DNA from: Roseibium suaedae
Lineage (GTDB): Bacteria; Pseudomonadota; Alphaproteobacteria; Rhizobiales; Stappiaceae
Direction of reading: 5' to 3'
Assembly (NCBI RefSeq): GCF_900142725.1
Contig: NZ_FRBW01000001.1
Coordinates: 372,001-436,000 of the forward strand
Length of the DNA: 64,000 nt
Under the pieces are notes generated by a model. The model saw nothing but the letters and a program-made list of their open reading frames with translations. It was not told the origin of the DNA and ran no database searches. A program made the translations under genes and the position numbers. Numbering within the stretch: position 1 is the stretch's first letter; each line of letters begins with the position of its first letter. This document shows positions 9,211 through 19,481 of this stretch, piece by piece.

Positions 9211-10107
9211 TTAGTCGAGACCCGAGAGGGACCGGGCCAATTCTTCCTTGAGCCAGGCGCTGAAGACCTTCATCGCTCCTGTCGCTGGCGTGTGCTTGCC
9301 GGAAATAAGCCAATAGGAAAACGGCGTCTGATAGCTGCCAGGAAAGGGACGGACAATCTGGCCGACTTCCAGGGCGTGATAGGCGAGGGTTTCCCAGGCG
9401 AGAAAAACGCCCTGTCCGGCAATGGCAGCATCCAGGCAAAGGGAGCCGTCGGAGAATGTGGGTCCCTTGCCGAGGATGCTCATGTCCAGTCCATTGGGAG
9501 CAAGCCACTCGTTCCATGAGAACATCTGGCCCGGGTCCTTGATGATCGGAACATTGGCCAGGTCTGCGGGGGTTTTCAGCTGTTCGGCAATCGCGGGGCT
9601 GCACACGGGAAAGACCTTCTGGCTGCGCAGCTTTTCTGCCGTCACGCCCTTGTAGGGTCCTTTGCCGACGCGGATGCAAAGGTCAACGTCGCTGGTGTCC
9701 GGATCAACCAGATGCACTCTGGCATCGACCCGCACGCGAATGTCCGGGTAGATCTTGTTGAAGTCGCGCAAATGCCAGACCAGCCATTTTCCGGCAAAGA
9801 CCGGTGCGACGGAAACGGTCAGCGCATCTTCCCGCCCCCGGCCGGTCATGGCGATGGCTGCAGACAGGGCGGTCATTCCGGCGGTGAGCTGGTGCAGGAT
9901 GGGCCCGCCGTTTCGGGTCGGGGTCAAGCCGCGTGGGTGCCGGTCGAACAGAGGCATGCCGAGCTGCAGCTCGGTCTTCTGCACTTGCTGGCTGACGGCT
10001 CCCGGCGTGACGCCAAGCTCTTCGGCCGCCGCTTTCAGGCTGCCGAGACGGGCGACGGCTTCCACGGCCCGCAGGCCAGCCAGATGAACGCGGTTGAGGT
10101 TTTGCAT
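9211..10107 (-). CDS. LysR-family transcriptional regulator (GcvA-like)
   Basis: A 298-residue LysR protein. The N-terminal winged helix-turn-helix reads LAGLRAVEAVARLGSLKAAA, followed by LGVTPGAVSQQV; the rest is the substrate-binding regulatory domain. The segments GLTPTRNG and DVDLCIRVG are typical of the GcvA/AmpR-like branch. It is divergent from a small gene at 10178; the 70-base gap carries an inverted repeat CTAAACCAT/ATGGTTTAG. The simplest inference is that it controls that gene and itself. The effector is unknown. Confidence 0.92.
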   Translation of the reverse strand: MQNLNRVHLAGLRAVEAVARLGSLKAAAEELGVTPGAVSQQVQKTELQLGMPLFDRHPRGLTPTRNGGPILHQLTAGMTALSAAIAMTGRGREDALTVSVAPVFAGKWLVWHLRDFNKIYPDIRVRVDARVHLVDPDTSDVDLCIRVGKGPYKGVTAEKLRSQKVFPVCSPAIAEQLKTPADLANVPIIKDPGQMFSWNEWLAPNGLDMSILGKGPTFSDGSLCLDAAIAGQGVFLAWETLAYHALEVGQIVRPFPGSYQTPFSYWLISGKHTPATGAMKVFSAWLKEELARSLSGLD

Positions 10108-10116
10108 ATAGGAAAA

Positions 10117-10175
10117 CTAAACCATATCGCAGAATAAGTCGATTTTTTCCGGAGTTCTGCTGTGCGATGGTTTAG
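10117..10175. promoter_or_regulatory. Candidate LysR operator in divergent promoter region
   Basis: CTAAACCAT at 10117-10125 is repeated inverted as ATGGTTTAG at 10167-10175. Similarity continues inward (ATATCGCA versus, on the other strand, CGCACAG). The spacing and its position between a LysR gene and its divergent neighbour fit a two-site LysR operator. Binding by this protein is inferred. Confidence 0.5.
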
Positions 10176-10177
10176 CT

Positions 10178-10360
10178 ATGATGAAGCTTATAGAAAATCT
10201 TCTGCAATGGCTGGGCGAGGAAACAACGCCTCACGACCTCGCCAACTGCGATCCCTTTGCCCACCCGGCCATTCGCCGGATGAGCCTGAGAGAGCAGGCG
10301 GATCTGCCGCTCGGGCACCCCGCCTTGTCCTGTTCTGGCCGGGAAATCAGGCCTTCTTGA
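10178..10360 (+). CDS. Small conserved-looking protein divergent from LysR
   Basis: Sixty residues, starting MMKLIENLLQWLGEE, with a recognisable central stretch DPFAHPAIRRMSLREQADLP. This resembles short alphaproteobacterial proteins encoded beside LysR genes, but I cannot name the family. The true start may be the second ATG at 10181. No strong ribosome binding site is visible. The end overlaps the convergent phnA-like gene by 14 bases, so the last residues may not be conserved. Expression is probably under the LysR regulator because the promoters face each other. Confidence 0.55.
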   Translation: MMKLIENLLQWLGEETTPHDLANCDPFAHPAIRRMSLREQADLPLGHPALSCSGREIRPS

Positions 10361-10925
10361 CGAATTCGGTCAGGATCACGATCCGCTGATCATTGACCCT
10401 GCCCTCGATCTGGGTGGCGTTGTCGTGAACCAGAGAGATGTTGCGCACGGCAGTGCCGCGCTTTGCAGTGAAATTCGCGCCCTTGACCTTCAGGTCTTTG
10501 ATCAGGGTCACCGTATCTCCTGCCGAAAGCACTGCGCCGTTGGTGTCCTTGTGCACGATTGCATCGTCTCCCGCCGAGGCGGCCTGACCGGCTTTTGCCC
10601 AGTCCAGAACCTCGTCCTCGAGATAGATCATCTCGAGCAGCTCCTGTGCCCAGCTTTCGCCGGACTGGCGCTTGAGAAGCCGCCAGGCGGAGACCTGTAC
10701 GGCTGGAACCTGGCTCCAGGCGCTTTCATTCAGGCAGGCCCAGTGGGCCCCATCAAGGGCAGCGCTGCCGGAAATCTGAGAGGCGCAGGTCTCGCACACG
10801 AAGATCGCGTGGTCCGCATCCTCGGGCTTGTCCGGGCCGACCGGCAGAACGGAGAGGGTTTCTGCTGATCCGCAAAGCTCGCAGGTGCCGCCGGAGCGCT
10901 CCCGCAACAGGGGTTCCAGGCTCAT
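10347..10925 (-). CDS. PhnA/YjdM-like zinc-ribbon protein
   Basis: A 192-residue protein with an N-terminal zinc ribbon (C15, C18, C44, C47). The C-terminal PhnA domain reads DTNGAVLSAGDTVTLIKDLKVKGANFTAKRGTAVRNI. Family members were once called alkylphosphonate uptake proteins, but that role is not supported for the YjdM type and no phosphonate genes lie nearby. The middle (residues ~60-115) is longer than in E. coli YjdM. It lies downstream of lepA on the same strand, separated by a hairpin. Confidence 0.85.
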   Translation of the reverse strand: MSLEPLLRERSGGTCELCGSAETLSVLPVGPDKPEDADHAIFVCETCASQISGSAALDGAHWACLNESAWSQVPAVQVSAWRLLKRQSGESWAQELLEMIYLEDEVLDWAKAGQAASAGDDAIVHKDTNGAVLSAGDTVTLIKDLKVKGANFTAKRGTAVRNISLVHDNATQIEGRVNDQRIVILTEFVKKA

Positions 10926-10954
10926 GGTGTGCTCCTATTGGGTCTTGAAAATAG

Positions 10955-10978
10955 TTCCGCCGGCAATGGCCGGCGGAA
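10955..10978 (-). terminator. Hairpin terminator after lepA
   Basis: Perfect 10-bp stem TTCCGCCGGC/GCCGGCGGAA with loop AATG, 34 bases beyond the lepA stop. The minus-strand RNA continues with CUAUUUUC, a modest U-run. Confidence 0.7.
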
Positions 10979-11011
10979 AAAGGCAAATCGTTTGCGCTGG
11001 AGAGTGAGGTC

Positions 11012-12817
<1,806 letters not shown>

Positions 12818-13082
12818 GGCGCTCGTTTACCACTGGCAGCGCAGAACGCAAAGGGATTTGGTGACTTCACGCGCATAAGCGAGCTGACTTATCCATCGTT
12901 CCAGCAGGCTGTTGTCCGATAGGAAGTCGGCTCATCGGCGGGCGGGAGGGATTTGATACCTCAAGCCGTTACAGGGTTCGCCTTGGAGCCGGATCTGACG
13001 CCAGTAAAAACCGGATGATCAAGCGTTGCGGTTTATGACTTAGAAGTGCCCGATCAGCAGCTATTTCCTGACCTGAGACGGG

Positions 13083-14012
13083 TCAGACGGTGGGAGTCAG
13101 TCCGGACAAGCTGTCACGCAGGACCCTGCCAAGTTTTCTGCCTTCCGAGGCAATCTCCCCGGCAAATTCGAGAAGTGCCGGCTGGTCGAGAGCCGTGAGT
13201 GACTGCACCACCAGGGCAATATCCCGGTAAAGTGGTTCAATGTCGGAGACGTCGATCTCGACGAGTTCGCCGGAACTCAAGGCATCGGAAACCGTCGAGC
13301 GGACGAAGAAGCCGACGCCATGGCCGGAGAGCGCAAGATTGCGGCCCGGATCCGTCGGCAATTCCACGCGCGAGCCGGCTGCCTGAGCCGCCGAAATGGC
13401 GCGGTGCGGCGCGATCTGCCACCAGTTCAGGGTCAGGAACCGGGGCGCTTTTTCCAGAACGCGGGCAAGGGTTGGCTTGGGGCCGAATTCTCTTGCAAGC
13501 TCGGGGGCCGCAACCAGTGGCGCATCTTCCCGGATAATCAGCAAGGGCTCCGCCGAGGTCAGCAGCGGATCAAGGTTCGGCCAGCACATGACCGCAAGGT
13601 CCACATCCCGCTCGTGCAGCATGGCGGAGATCTGATTGTGACGGCCTTCGCGGATGACCACATCCATATCCGGGTGGCGCTTCTGGTATCGCACCAGCGG
13701 TCCGCTGATCAATGGCATGATCATGGTCGACAGGGAGCCGACAGCGACCCGGCCACGCTCCGCGCGTCTCAGTGTTTCGCGGGCTTCCTGCAGCACGCCG
13801 AGCATGCGGCGGCAATAGGGAAGAAAGCTCAAGCCCTGATCGGTGAGGCGGACCTGCCGTCCCCGGTTGAACAACTGCGCGCCTATGTCATTCTCAAGGG
13901 CCTGAATGCGCATGGAGACGGTTGCCTGAGTCACGTTCAGCCGGGCGGCGGCCTTCGTGAAACTGCCGTCGCGCGCAACCCTGTCAAATGTGCGAAGTTG
14001 TTCGATATCCAT
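13083..14012 (-). CDS. LysR-family transcriptional regulator
   Basis: A 309-residue LysR protein. The N-terminal HTH reads LRTFDRVARDGSFTKAAARLNVTQATVSMRI, followed by a linker helix and an effector-binding domain (GRVAVGSLSTMIMPLISGPLV onward). It is divergent from the acetyltransferase gene at 14063, with only about 50 bases between. That gap is AT-rich and contains an inverted repeat of LysR T-N11-A type. The inferred role is control of the acetyltransferase pair and itself. The effector is unknown. Confidence 0.92.
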   Translation of the reverse strand: MDIEQLRTFDRVARDGSFTKAAARLNVTQATVSMRIQALENDIGAQLFNRGRQVRLTDQGLSFLPYCRRMLGVLQEARETLRRAERGRVAVGSLSTMIMPLISGPLVRYQKRHPDMDVVIREGRHNQISAMLHERDVDLAVMCWPNLDPLLTSAEPLLIIREDAPLVAAPELAREFGPKPTLARVLEKAPRFLTLNWWQIAPHRAISAAQAAGSRVELPTDPGRNLALSGHGVGFFVRSTVSDALSSGELVEIDVSDIEPLYRDIALVVQSLTALDQPALLEFAGEIASEGRKLGRVLRDSLSGLTPTV

Positions 14013-14038
14013 TTGATCTTCTGATGCGAAACATAATT

Positions 14039-14058
14039 TCTTTTAGCAAACTAAGAGA
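14039..14058. promoter_or_regulatory. Candidate LysR operator upstream of acetyltransferase genes
   Basis: Near-perfect inverted repeat TCTTTTAG and CTAAGAGA flanking CAAA (7 of 8 positions pair), in an AT-rich gap between the LysR gene and the divergent acetyltransferase. If translation begins at 14063, the right arm would overlap its ribosome binding site AAGAGA. Confidence 0.45.
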
Positions 14059-14062
14059 TATT

Positions 14063-14614
14063 ATGAGTGAACCTAATTTGAAAGAGCTTTTCATGCATCT
14101 GAGAGACGCAATCGGGGAGGACGTTCCAGCCCTTCTGAACATCCATAATGATGCGGTCCGCACCTTGAAGGCGATCTGGACCGACAGGCAGGAGACGCTG
14201 GAAAGCCGAAGGGCATGGTTTGATGCCCGCAAGGCCGCCGGGCTGCCGATCATCGTGGCGGAAGATGAAAGCGGTCAGGTGGTTGGTTACGGGTCATTTG
14301 GACCTTACCGGGAAAAGGAAGGCTTCCGCCTGACCATGGAGCACTCGGTCTATGTTTTGCCCGAAGCGCGAGGGCTTGGCGCTGGCCGTGCCTTGCTGGA
14401 GCGCCTGATCGAGGTTGCCCGGCAAGATGGCTATCATGTGCTTGTGGCCGCCATTGACGGCGAGAACACCGGCTCAGTCGCGCTTCATGAAAAATGCGGT
14501 TTCAAGGTTGTTGGCCGTCTGCCTCAGGTCGGCATGAAGTTCGGTGACTGGCTGGATCTGGTGCTGATGACGCTGCTGCTCGATGACAAGACAAACCCGC
14601 CCGCTGACCGCTAG
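14063..14614 (+). CDS. GNAT N-acetyltransferase, phosphinothricin-acetyltransferase type (copy 1)
   Basis: About 183 residues. GNAT fold with the acetyl-CoA loop ARGLGAGRALLERLIEVAR and the PAT/MnaT-like blocks VGYGSFGPYR, EHSVYV, DGENTGSVALHEKCGF and VGMKFGDWLDLV. Relatives acetylate phosphinothricin, methionine sulfone or sulfoximine, or other small amines. The real substrate cannot be read from the sequence. The start is uncertain: ATG at 14063 has AAGAGA nearby, and ATG at 14093 aligns better with copy 2. The second acetyltransferase follows after 25 bases; both are divergent from a LysR gene. Confidence 0.88.
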   Translation: MSEPNLKELFMHLRDAIGEDVPALLNIHNDAVRTLKAIWTDRQETLESRRAWFDARKAAGLPIIVAEDESGQVVGYGSFGPYREKEGFRLTMEHSVYVLPEARGLGAGRALLERLIEVARQDGYHVLVAAIDGENTGSVALHEKCGFKVVGRLPQVGMKFGDWLDLVLMTLLLDDKTNPPADR

Positions 14615-14639
14615 TGGCTGTGAGGCCCGGAACGACATC

Positions 14640-15200
14640 ATGACCACGCAAGCTTTGACGATCCGCCCTGCCGTCCTTGAGGATGTTCCGGCGCTGCTTG
14701 AAATCCATAACTTCGCTGTCTGCAATCTGACGGCCGCCTGGACCGAAATCCAGGACAGTTTGCAGGACCGGGAAACCTGGCTGAAAGACCGGCAGAAGGC
14801 CGGCCTGCCGGTGTTCGTCGCGGTCGAAGGCAATGCCGGGAAGGTGATCGGGTTTGGAACCTATGGGCCGTTCCGGGCAAGGTCCGGCTACCGGCTGACG
14901 GCGGAGCATTCCATCTACGTCTGTCCGGATGGACAGAGATCCGGCGTTGGAAGAGCGCTTCTGGAACGGCTGATCACCAGCGCCCGGGGCGAGGGCTATC
15001 ATGTGCTGATCGGTGCCGTGGATGGCGAGAACGAAAAGTCCATCGCCTTCCACCGCAAGATGGGTTTCGAGATTTCAAGTCTCTTGCCCCAGATTGGCAC
15101 CAAGTTCGGCCGCTGGCTGGATCTGCATTTCGCGACCCTTGTGCTGAACGATGCGCCGGCCCCTGCGTCCAGCTTGCCGGAGCCCACAGCTTCGGCCTGA
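14640..15200 (+). CDS. GNAT N-acetyltransferase, phosphinothricin-acetyltransferase type (copy 2)
   Basis: A 186-residue paralogue of the preceding gene. Both share EDVPALLEIHN/EDVPALLNIHN, GFGTYGPFR, EHSIYV, RSGVGRALLERLI, GYHVLI and a terminal GTKFGRWLDLHFATLVL. It starts with MTTQALTIRPAVLEDVP at 14640. The pair is a tandem duplication that has diverged clearly, so substrates may differ. The C-terminal extension (PAPASSLPEPTASA) is proline/alanine-rich and probably disordered. Convergent with mepA, with only seven bases between the coding regions. Confidence 0.9.
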   Translation: MTTQALTIRPAVLEDVPALLEIHNFAVCNLTAAWTEIQDSLQDRETWLKDRQKAGLPVFVAVEGNAGKVIGFGTYGPFRARSGYRLTAEHSIYVCPDGQRSGVGRALLERLITSARGEGYHVLIGAVDGENEKSIAFHRKMGFEISSLLPQIGTKFGRWLDLHFATLVLNDAPAPASSLPEPTASA

Positions 15201-15207
15201 TCGCGCC

Positions 15208-16248
15208 TTACTGTGCAGTCAGGACCTGCTTGCAGCTCGGGGGCAGGGCTGCCAGGGCCATCGGCTTTTTCTTCACCACCTTCTCGGGCTTGCTGGGCTT
15301 CTTGGGCACCCAGGGCTCATCCGAAAGCCACCAGGTCAGTTCCTTGCCGCAACCATCGCCCGGAGGCGGTGTGTCCTGATCCTTGCAGCCCTCGCTGCCG
15401 GCAGGGCAGGCGAGGCGGACATGGAAGTGATAGTCATGGCCCCACCAGGGGCGGACTTTCCGCAGCCAATCCCGGTTCTTGCCGGTTTCAAACTTGCAAA
15501 GCGCCTGCTTGATCGCCGGGTTGACGAAAATCCGGGCCACCCGGGGATCGCTTGCCGCGCTGCGGATCAGCCGGGCGCGGCTGTCTGACCATTTCTTCGG
15601 GTCGACGCTGCGGTCAGCCCCAGTCACATCGATCGGACCTTTCAGCATGGAGACGGCCGAAATGTTCTCGCGCTCCTCGCGGGTCAGGGTCCGGTTTGGC
15701 ATTTCGGTCAGCCAGATGTCCGCGTCTAGGCCGATCTGGTGGCTGGCATGGCCGGATGTCATCGGCCCGCCGCGCGGCTGGGCGAGGTCGCCGACAAGCA
15801 GTCCCCGCCATCCCTGCGAGGGAGCATCGGCCGCAAGGTCTTCAAGAAACCGGATCAGGTCCGGATGCCCCCAGTTCCGGTTGCGGGACAGGCGCATGAC
15901 CTGCCAGGTCGGGCCATTCACGGGCAGTGCGTTGCCGCCGGAAAGGCAGCCCTTCGCATAGGATCCGATGGCGCGGGCCTGAAGGGCTGCCGGGGTCTTC
16001 ATGGCCCCGAAATAATCCTTCGCGGGCGCGTCGTCCTTGAGGGATGCAAGACGCGGATTGCTCCCTTGCGCCTTCGCAGCGGCGGGCGCTTGCGCCGGGC
16101 TTGCGGCAGTCTCTGCCACTGATGGCTTGGAGGGCGGCAGCGGGGCTTCCGCAAAGGCTTGTGAGGCCAGAAGCACAGCCCCAGCCGCCAGTGCGGGCCG
16201 GAGGGAGAACCGCGCAGCAAGGCGCAATGTGGGGATGGATAGGGTCAT
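15208..16248 (-). CDS. mepA: Penicillin-insensitive murein endopeptidase MepA
   Basis: Periplasmic zinc endopeptidase (MEROPS M74) that cuts D-alanyl-meso-diaminopimelyl cross-links in peptidoglycan. A signal peptide occupies the first ~33 residues (to QAFAEA), followed by a Pro/Ala-rich linker. Metal and catalytic residues are visible in SGHASHQIGLDADIWLTEM and WWGHDYHFHVRL. The C-terminal cysteines in ACPAGSEGCKDQ and GDGCGKELTWWL match family disulfide positions. It lacks operon partners. Confidence 0.95.
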   Translation of the reverse strand: MTLSIPTLRLAARFSLRPALAAGAVLLASQAFAEAPLPPSKPSVAETAASPAQAPAAAKAQGSNPRLASLKDDAPAKDYFGAMKTPAALQARAIGSYAKGCLSGGNALPVNGPTWQVMRLSRNRNWGHPDLIRFLEDLAADAPSQGWRGLLVGDLAQPRGGPMTSGHASHQIGLDADIWLTEMPNRTLTREERENISAVSMLKGPIDVTGADRSVDPKKWSDSRARLIRSAASDPRVARIFVNPAIKQALCKFETGKNRDWLRKVRPWWGHDYHFHVRLACPAGSEGCKDQDTPPPGDGCGKELTWWLSDEPWVPKKPSKPEKVVKKKPMALAALPPSCKQVLTAQ

Positions 16249-16427
16249 CTTGGCAAACTCCCGGCCTCGCCGGTCCCGCTGATTTTATGGTCCAAGCTTG
16301 AGACCAAGCCTTCTGCCCGGCAAGGGGCCGGGTGTTTCCTTCTGTGGGCAACGGCCAAGCCCTTTTCAGAACCAAGGGCTTGGGGGTAGGGTGCCTGAAT
16401 TGCAATTCTGTCTTCAGGGATCAGAAA

Positions 16428-17477
16428 ATGAATATCGACCTTCTCCGCCGCCTTTGCGAAACCCCGGGCGTTCCCGGTCACGAGCATCGGGTCCGTGATC
16501 TTATTCTCAAGGAGATCGAAGGCCTTTTTGACGAAGTGACTGTCGACCCCATGGGGTCGCTCCTGTGCAAGCGTGATGCCCGCAAGTCGCCCAAGAAGGG
16601 GGCGGATCCCAAGAAGGTCATGCTGCTCTGTCATATGGACGAGATCGGCTTTCTGGTGTCGCATATCACCGACAAGGGCTTTCTCTATGTTCAGCCGGTT
16701 GGCGGGTTCGATGCGCGCAACCTGTTTTCGCGTCGTGTTCTTGTCTCTACAGATGATGGCGACTTCAAGGGCGTGATGAACCCGGGCGGCCGCCCGATCC
16801 ACATTTCATCTCCCGAAGAACGCAAGAAGATTCCGGAGCCCGCCGAATTCATCATCGATCTCGGCATGACCGGCGAGGACGCCAAGCAGAAGATCCGCAT
16901 CGGCGACATGGTGACCATGGATGAGCCACTGATCGAGGTCGGCAGCAAGATTGTCTCCAAGGCGCTCGATAACCGCATCGCCTGCTGGCTGGGCATCGAG
17001 GCCATCCGTGCGCTCGGCAAGGCCAAGCACACCTGCGAGATCCACGTTGCCTTTACCTGTCAGGAAGAGGTCGGACTGCGCGGTGCCCGCACCGCGGCCT
17101 ATGCGATCAAGCCGGATATCGGCTTCGGGGTCGACACCACGCTTGCCTGCGACACGCCGGGCGTTCCCGAGCAGGACCGCACGACGGTTCAGGGCGAAGG
17201 CTTTGGCCTGCACGTCAAGGATGGCTCGTTCATCGCGGACCGGGATCTGGTGAAGGAACTGGAAGCCCTGGCCATTGCGGAAAAGATCCCGTTCCAGCGC
17301 ACCATGCTGCGCTCGGGTGGTCAGGATGGCGCTGCCGCCCAGCAGGCCGCAGCCGGTGCGAAGGCTGTCGGCATTGTCGTCGGCACCCGCTACATCCACA
17401 CGGTGACCGAGATGATTTCCAGCAAGGATCTGGTCGCAGCCCGTGACATTCTGGCTGCCTACCTGAAGCAGGCCTGA
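16428..17477 (+). CDS. M42-family metallopeptidase (glutamyl aminopeptidase/endoglucanase-like)
   Basis: A 349-residue cytoplasmic aminopeptidase of the M42 clan (TET-like). Metal-binding motifs visible: HMDEIGF (H69, D71), KALDNRIACW, TCQEEVGLRGA and GVDTTLACDTPG; RSGGQDG and TRYIHTVTEM lie near the C terminus. The start MNIDLLRRLCETPGVPGHEHRVRD is the family N terminus; a longer upstream open frame is not conserved. Some relatives were misannotated as cellulases; aminopeptidase activity is far more likely. Followed by a hairpin and then an AT-rich gene. Confidence 0.92.
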   Translation: MNIDLLRRLCETPGVPGHEHRVRDLILKEIEGLFDEVTVDPMGSLLCKRDARKSPKKGADPKKVMLLCHMDEIGFLVSHITDKGFLYVQPVGGFDARNLFSRRVLVSTDDGDFKGVMNPGGRPIHISSPEERKKIPEPAEFIIDLGMTGEDAKQKIRIGDMVTMDEPLIEVGSKIVSKALDNRIACWLGIEAIRALGKAKHTCEIHVAFTCQEEVGLRGARTAAYAIKPDIGFGVDTTLACDTPGVPEQDRTTVQGEGFGLHVKDGSFIADRDLVKELEALAIAEKIPFQRTMLRSGGQDGAAAQQAAAGAKAVGIVVGTRYIHTVTEMISSKDLVAARDILAAYLKQA

Positions 17478-17494
17478 GGGCAGGAATGAAATCG

Positions 17495-17521
17495 GAGCGT
17501 CCCATAAAACAGGGCGCTCCG
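17495..17521 (+). terminator. Hairpin after the M42 peptidase gene
   Basis: GGAGCG(T)CCC pairs with GGGCGCTCC across the loop ATAAAACA, with one bulged base. There is no U-run, so this may be a weak or Rho-assisted terminator. Confidence 0.45.
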
Positions 17522-17614
17522 AATACACTGTGGGAAGGGTCTGGAATATAGTTCAGGCGTTGTAAAATGACATTTTATTCGTGAATCTACGAGGTTGATA
17601 AGTAGTTGATATAA

Positions 17615-18202
17615 ATGATTAGATTTCTATTGATTGCATTTTTGGTTTCTTGCCTCTCTCCGTCTGCGTTTTCTTCGGAAGATCGTCGAGCTGATTTGTT
17701 GAGTGAAAAAATTGAAGAGGCTTTAGTCGCGTCTGATAGAGCTCAACCTTATTTCAAGGAACTCGAGGTATATTTTTATAATTCTACTGATGAAATATCA
17801 AAGGAAGTGATTTTATCACTTAAAAGCGAATTCAGCTTTGAATTGATGGGCCAAAATTCTCGAGATTCTCTCGATTATTTTAAGTTTGGTGATGTTTGGG
17901 TCATTAATGAGCCTCTTTCTGTAGTGGAGCACAATCCTCTTTTTCAGTTATTTTATATGATGAACAAAGATTCAAATGTTGTTGAGCTAGGGCAGGCGAT
18001 AGAGCGGATTGATAATCTATCCATCTATCACTCGAATAAGATGTATGAATTCGTTTGTTCTGCGCTACTTAATGAAAGCCCAAAAGAAAACAGACGCCCT
18101 CTTAAAATGCTTGTTTACTCAAACGGTAATTTTTCAAATGGAGATGTCCAAAAGTGCTTGATCACTTTGGTGTCCATATATGCGAAAGTAAGCTCAGAAT
18201 AA
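17615..18202 (+). CDS. Unknown exported protein in AT-rich DNA
   Basis: A 195-residue protein that I do not recognise. The hydrophobic N terminus (MIRFLLIAFLVSCLSPSAFSSE) is a signal peptide. LVSC fits a lipobox, giving a possible lipoprotein, though cleavage after AFS is equally plausible. The mature part is charged and mixed alpha/beta in appearance, with a cysteine pair late (FVCSALL, QKCLITL). The gene and its flanks are strikingly AT-rich, and its codons (many TTA, AAA, ATA, TTT) differ from every neighbour, which suggests horizontal acquisition. No mobility gene adjoins it. Confidence 0.72.
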   Translation: MIRFLLIAFLVSCLSPSAFSSEDRRADLLSEKIEEALVASDRAQPYFKELEVYFYNSTDEISKEVILSLKSEFSFELMGQNSRDSLDYFKFGDVWVINEPLSVVEHNPLFQLFYMMNKDSNVVELGQAIERIDNLSIYHSNKMYEFVCSALLNESPKENRRPLKMLVYSNGNFSNGDVQKCLITLVSIYAKVSSE

Positions 18203-18335
18203 AATATAATCTGATGGTGATTTTCTGGGTCATTTCTCGTCTATCGGCGCGCAGCGTATTCAGACGGCTTGTCTTAAGCTCGTCTTCTTAAGGGCGAAAA
18301 TCCTCAAACTGAACCACGCAATTCCCCGAGCCTTT

Positions 18336-19397
18336 TCAGCTCATCCAGCGCAGGACCCGGCCCTTGACCGGGTTTTCGAAGGGGCGCTTTTCTGCGGAGG
18401 AATTGGCCCATTCCCGCTTCAGCTGCATCCACCAGCGGCCCTGTGTATCAGCGTCGTTGATGAGCATGAGCTTGGGATTGTACTCAAGCCCTTCGCGCTG
18501 CTGAACAACCACCCGCCGGTCCTGATCCAGGAACACGTTCATCAGATGGCGGACGAGCGGCTTCAGCGGCTTGACCCAGCCCATGGTGGACCAGAACATC
18601 TGCCGCACTTCGGTCTCGTCCTCGGTGACGGGGGTAATCGTGGTAAGGCCGACGACGGAATGCTTGTCGCCCTTGATGTGTTCGATCCGCAGACCCGGCA
18701 GGCGGTAGCTGATTTCCGTCGTCACATTGTCGCCGAGCAGGTAGCGGTAGGCAATGTTCTGAGGCGGGATCTTGTGGCGGACCATGGCCCAGCCAAGTTC
18801 CGCAGCCTCGAACTGCTTCTCCTTGGGGCGGAGTTTCGTGCCGTTTTTCTTGAACCACCAGGACGTGTGAACGAAGGCGGCGTGGGTCGGGTCCATCAGG
18901 CCGAGAGCCGCGTGGTCCACCGAGCAGACGAAATGCTGCATGATTTCAACGCTCGGGCCCTGATCCACCGCGAAGTCTGGCAGCATCGGCGGCTGTGGCT
19001 GGCGGCCGTCTTCGGGCTTTTCGCCGTTTTCAGCGAAATAGACCCAGACGAGGCCCTGCTGCTCGATGCAGGGATAGGCACCGCAGGTGATCTTGGAATA
19101 ATCGATGGTCTGGTATTCATGGGTGGAGGGAATGTCGACGCAGGTGCCGTCCGTTCCGAATTTCCAGCCATGATAGCAGCACTGGACGTGCTCGCCGTCG
19201 AACCAGCCATGGCGGAGCGGAATGCCCCGGTGCGGGCAGATATCGCGCAGGGCGAAGACCTTGCCATGCTTGTCACGGCCGAGAAGGACCATTTCGCCCA
19301 TCAGCTTCTTGCCGGTCATGGCGCCAGGCTTGATGTCTGAACCTGGGCAGGCGACGTACCAAAGTCCGCGCAGCAGCTCCGCCTTCAGATTATCCAT
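18336..19397 (-). CDS. Rieske non-haem iron oxygenase, terminal component (VanA-like)
   Basis: A 353-residue oxygenase. The Rieske [2Fe-2S] domain lies at residues ~10-110 with CPH (C54, H56) and CCYHGW (C73, H76). The catalytic domain carries the mononuclear iron region LMDPTHAAFVHTSWW, resembling the vanillate O-demethylase/PobA-type branch. Such enzymes hydroxylate or demethylate aromatic or quaternary amine substrates using electrons from a reductase; no reductase gene is adjacent. The substrate is unknown. It lies 85 bases downstream of a Ser/Ala-rich protein gene on the same strand. Confidence 0.88.
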   Translation of the reverse strand: MDNLKAELLRGLWYVACPGSDIKPGAMTGKKLMGEMVLLGRDKHGKVFALRDICPHRGIPLRHGWFDGEHVQCCYHGWKFGTDGTCVDIPSTHEYQTIDYSKITCGAYPCIEQQGLVWVYFAENGEKPEDGRQPQPPMLPDFAVDQGPSVEIMQHFVCSVDHAALGLMDPTHAAFVHTSWWFKKNGTKLRPKEKQFEAAELGWAMVRHKIPPQNIAYRYLLGDNVTTEISYRLPGLRIEHIKGDKHSVVGLTTITPVTEDETEVRQMFWSTMGWVKPLKPLVRHLMNVFLDQDRRVVVQQREGLEYNPKLMLINDADTQGRWWMQLKREWANSSAEKRPFENPVKGRVLRWMS

Positions 19398-19481
19398 GTC
19401 CGCTTAACCCTTGCTGATCGATGTCCTCAACGGGGTGTAGCGGAGGCTGGTGTCTGTCTCAAGCGTGGAAATGCGGATCTC

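Noticed and set aside
12818..13082. tRNA or other structured RNA between lepA and the LysR gene
   Set aside because: A GGTTCG-like stretch is visible but no cloverleaf can be drawn around it; the short hairpin at 13068-13086 overlaps the LysR stop codon.
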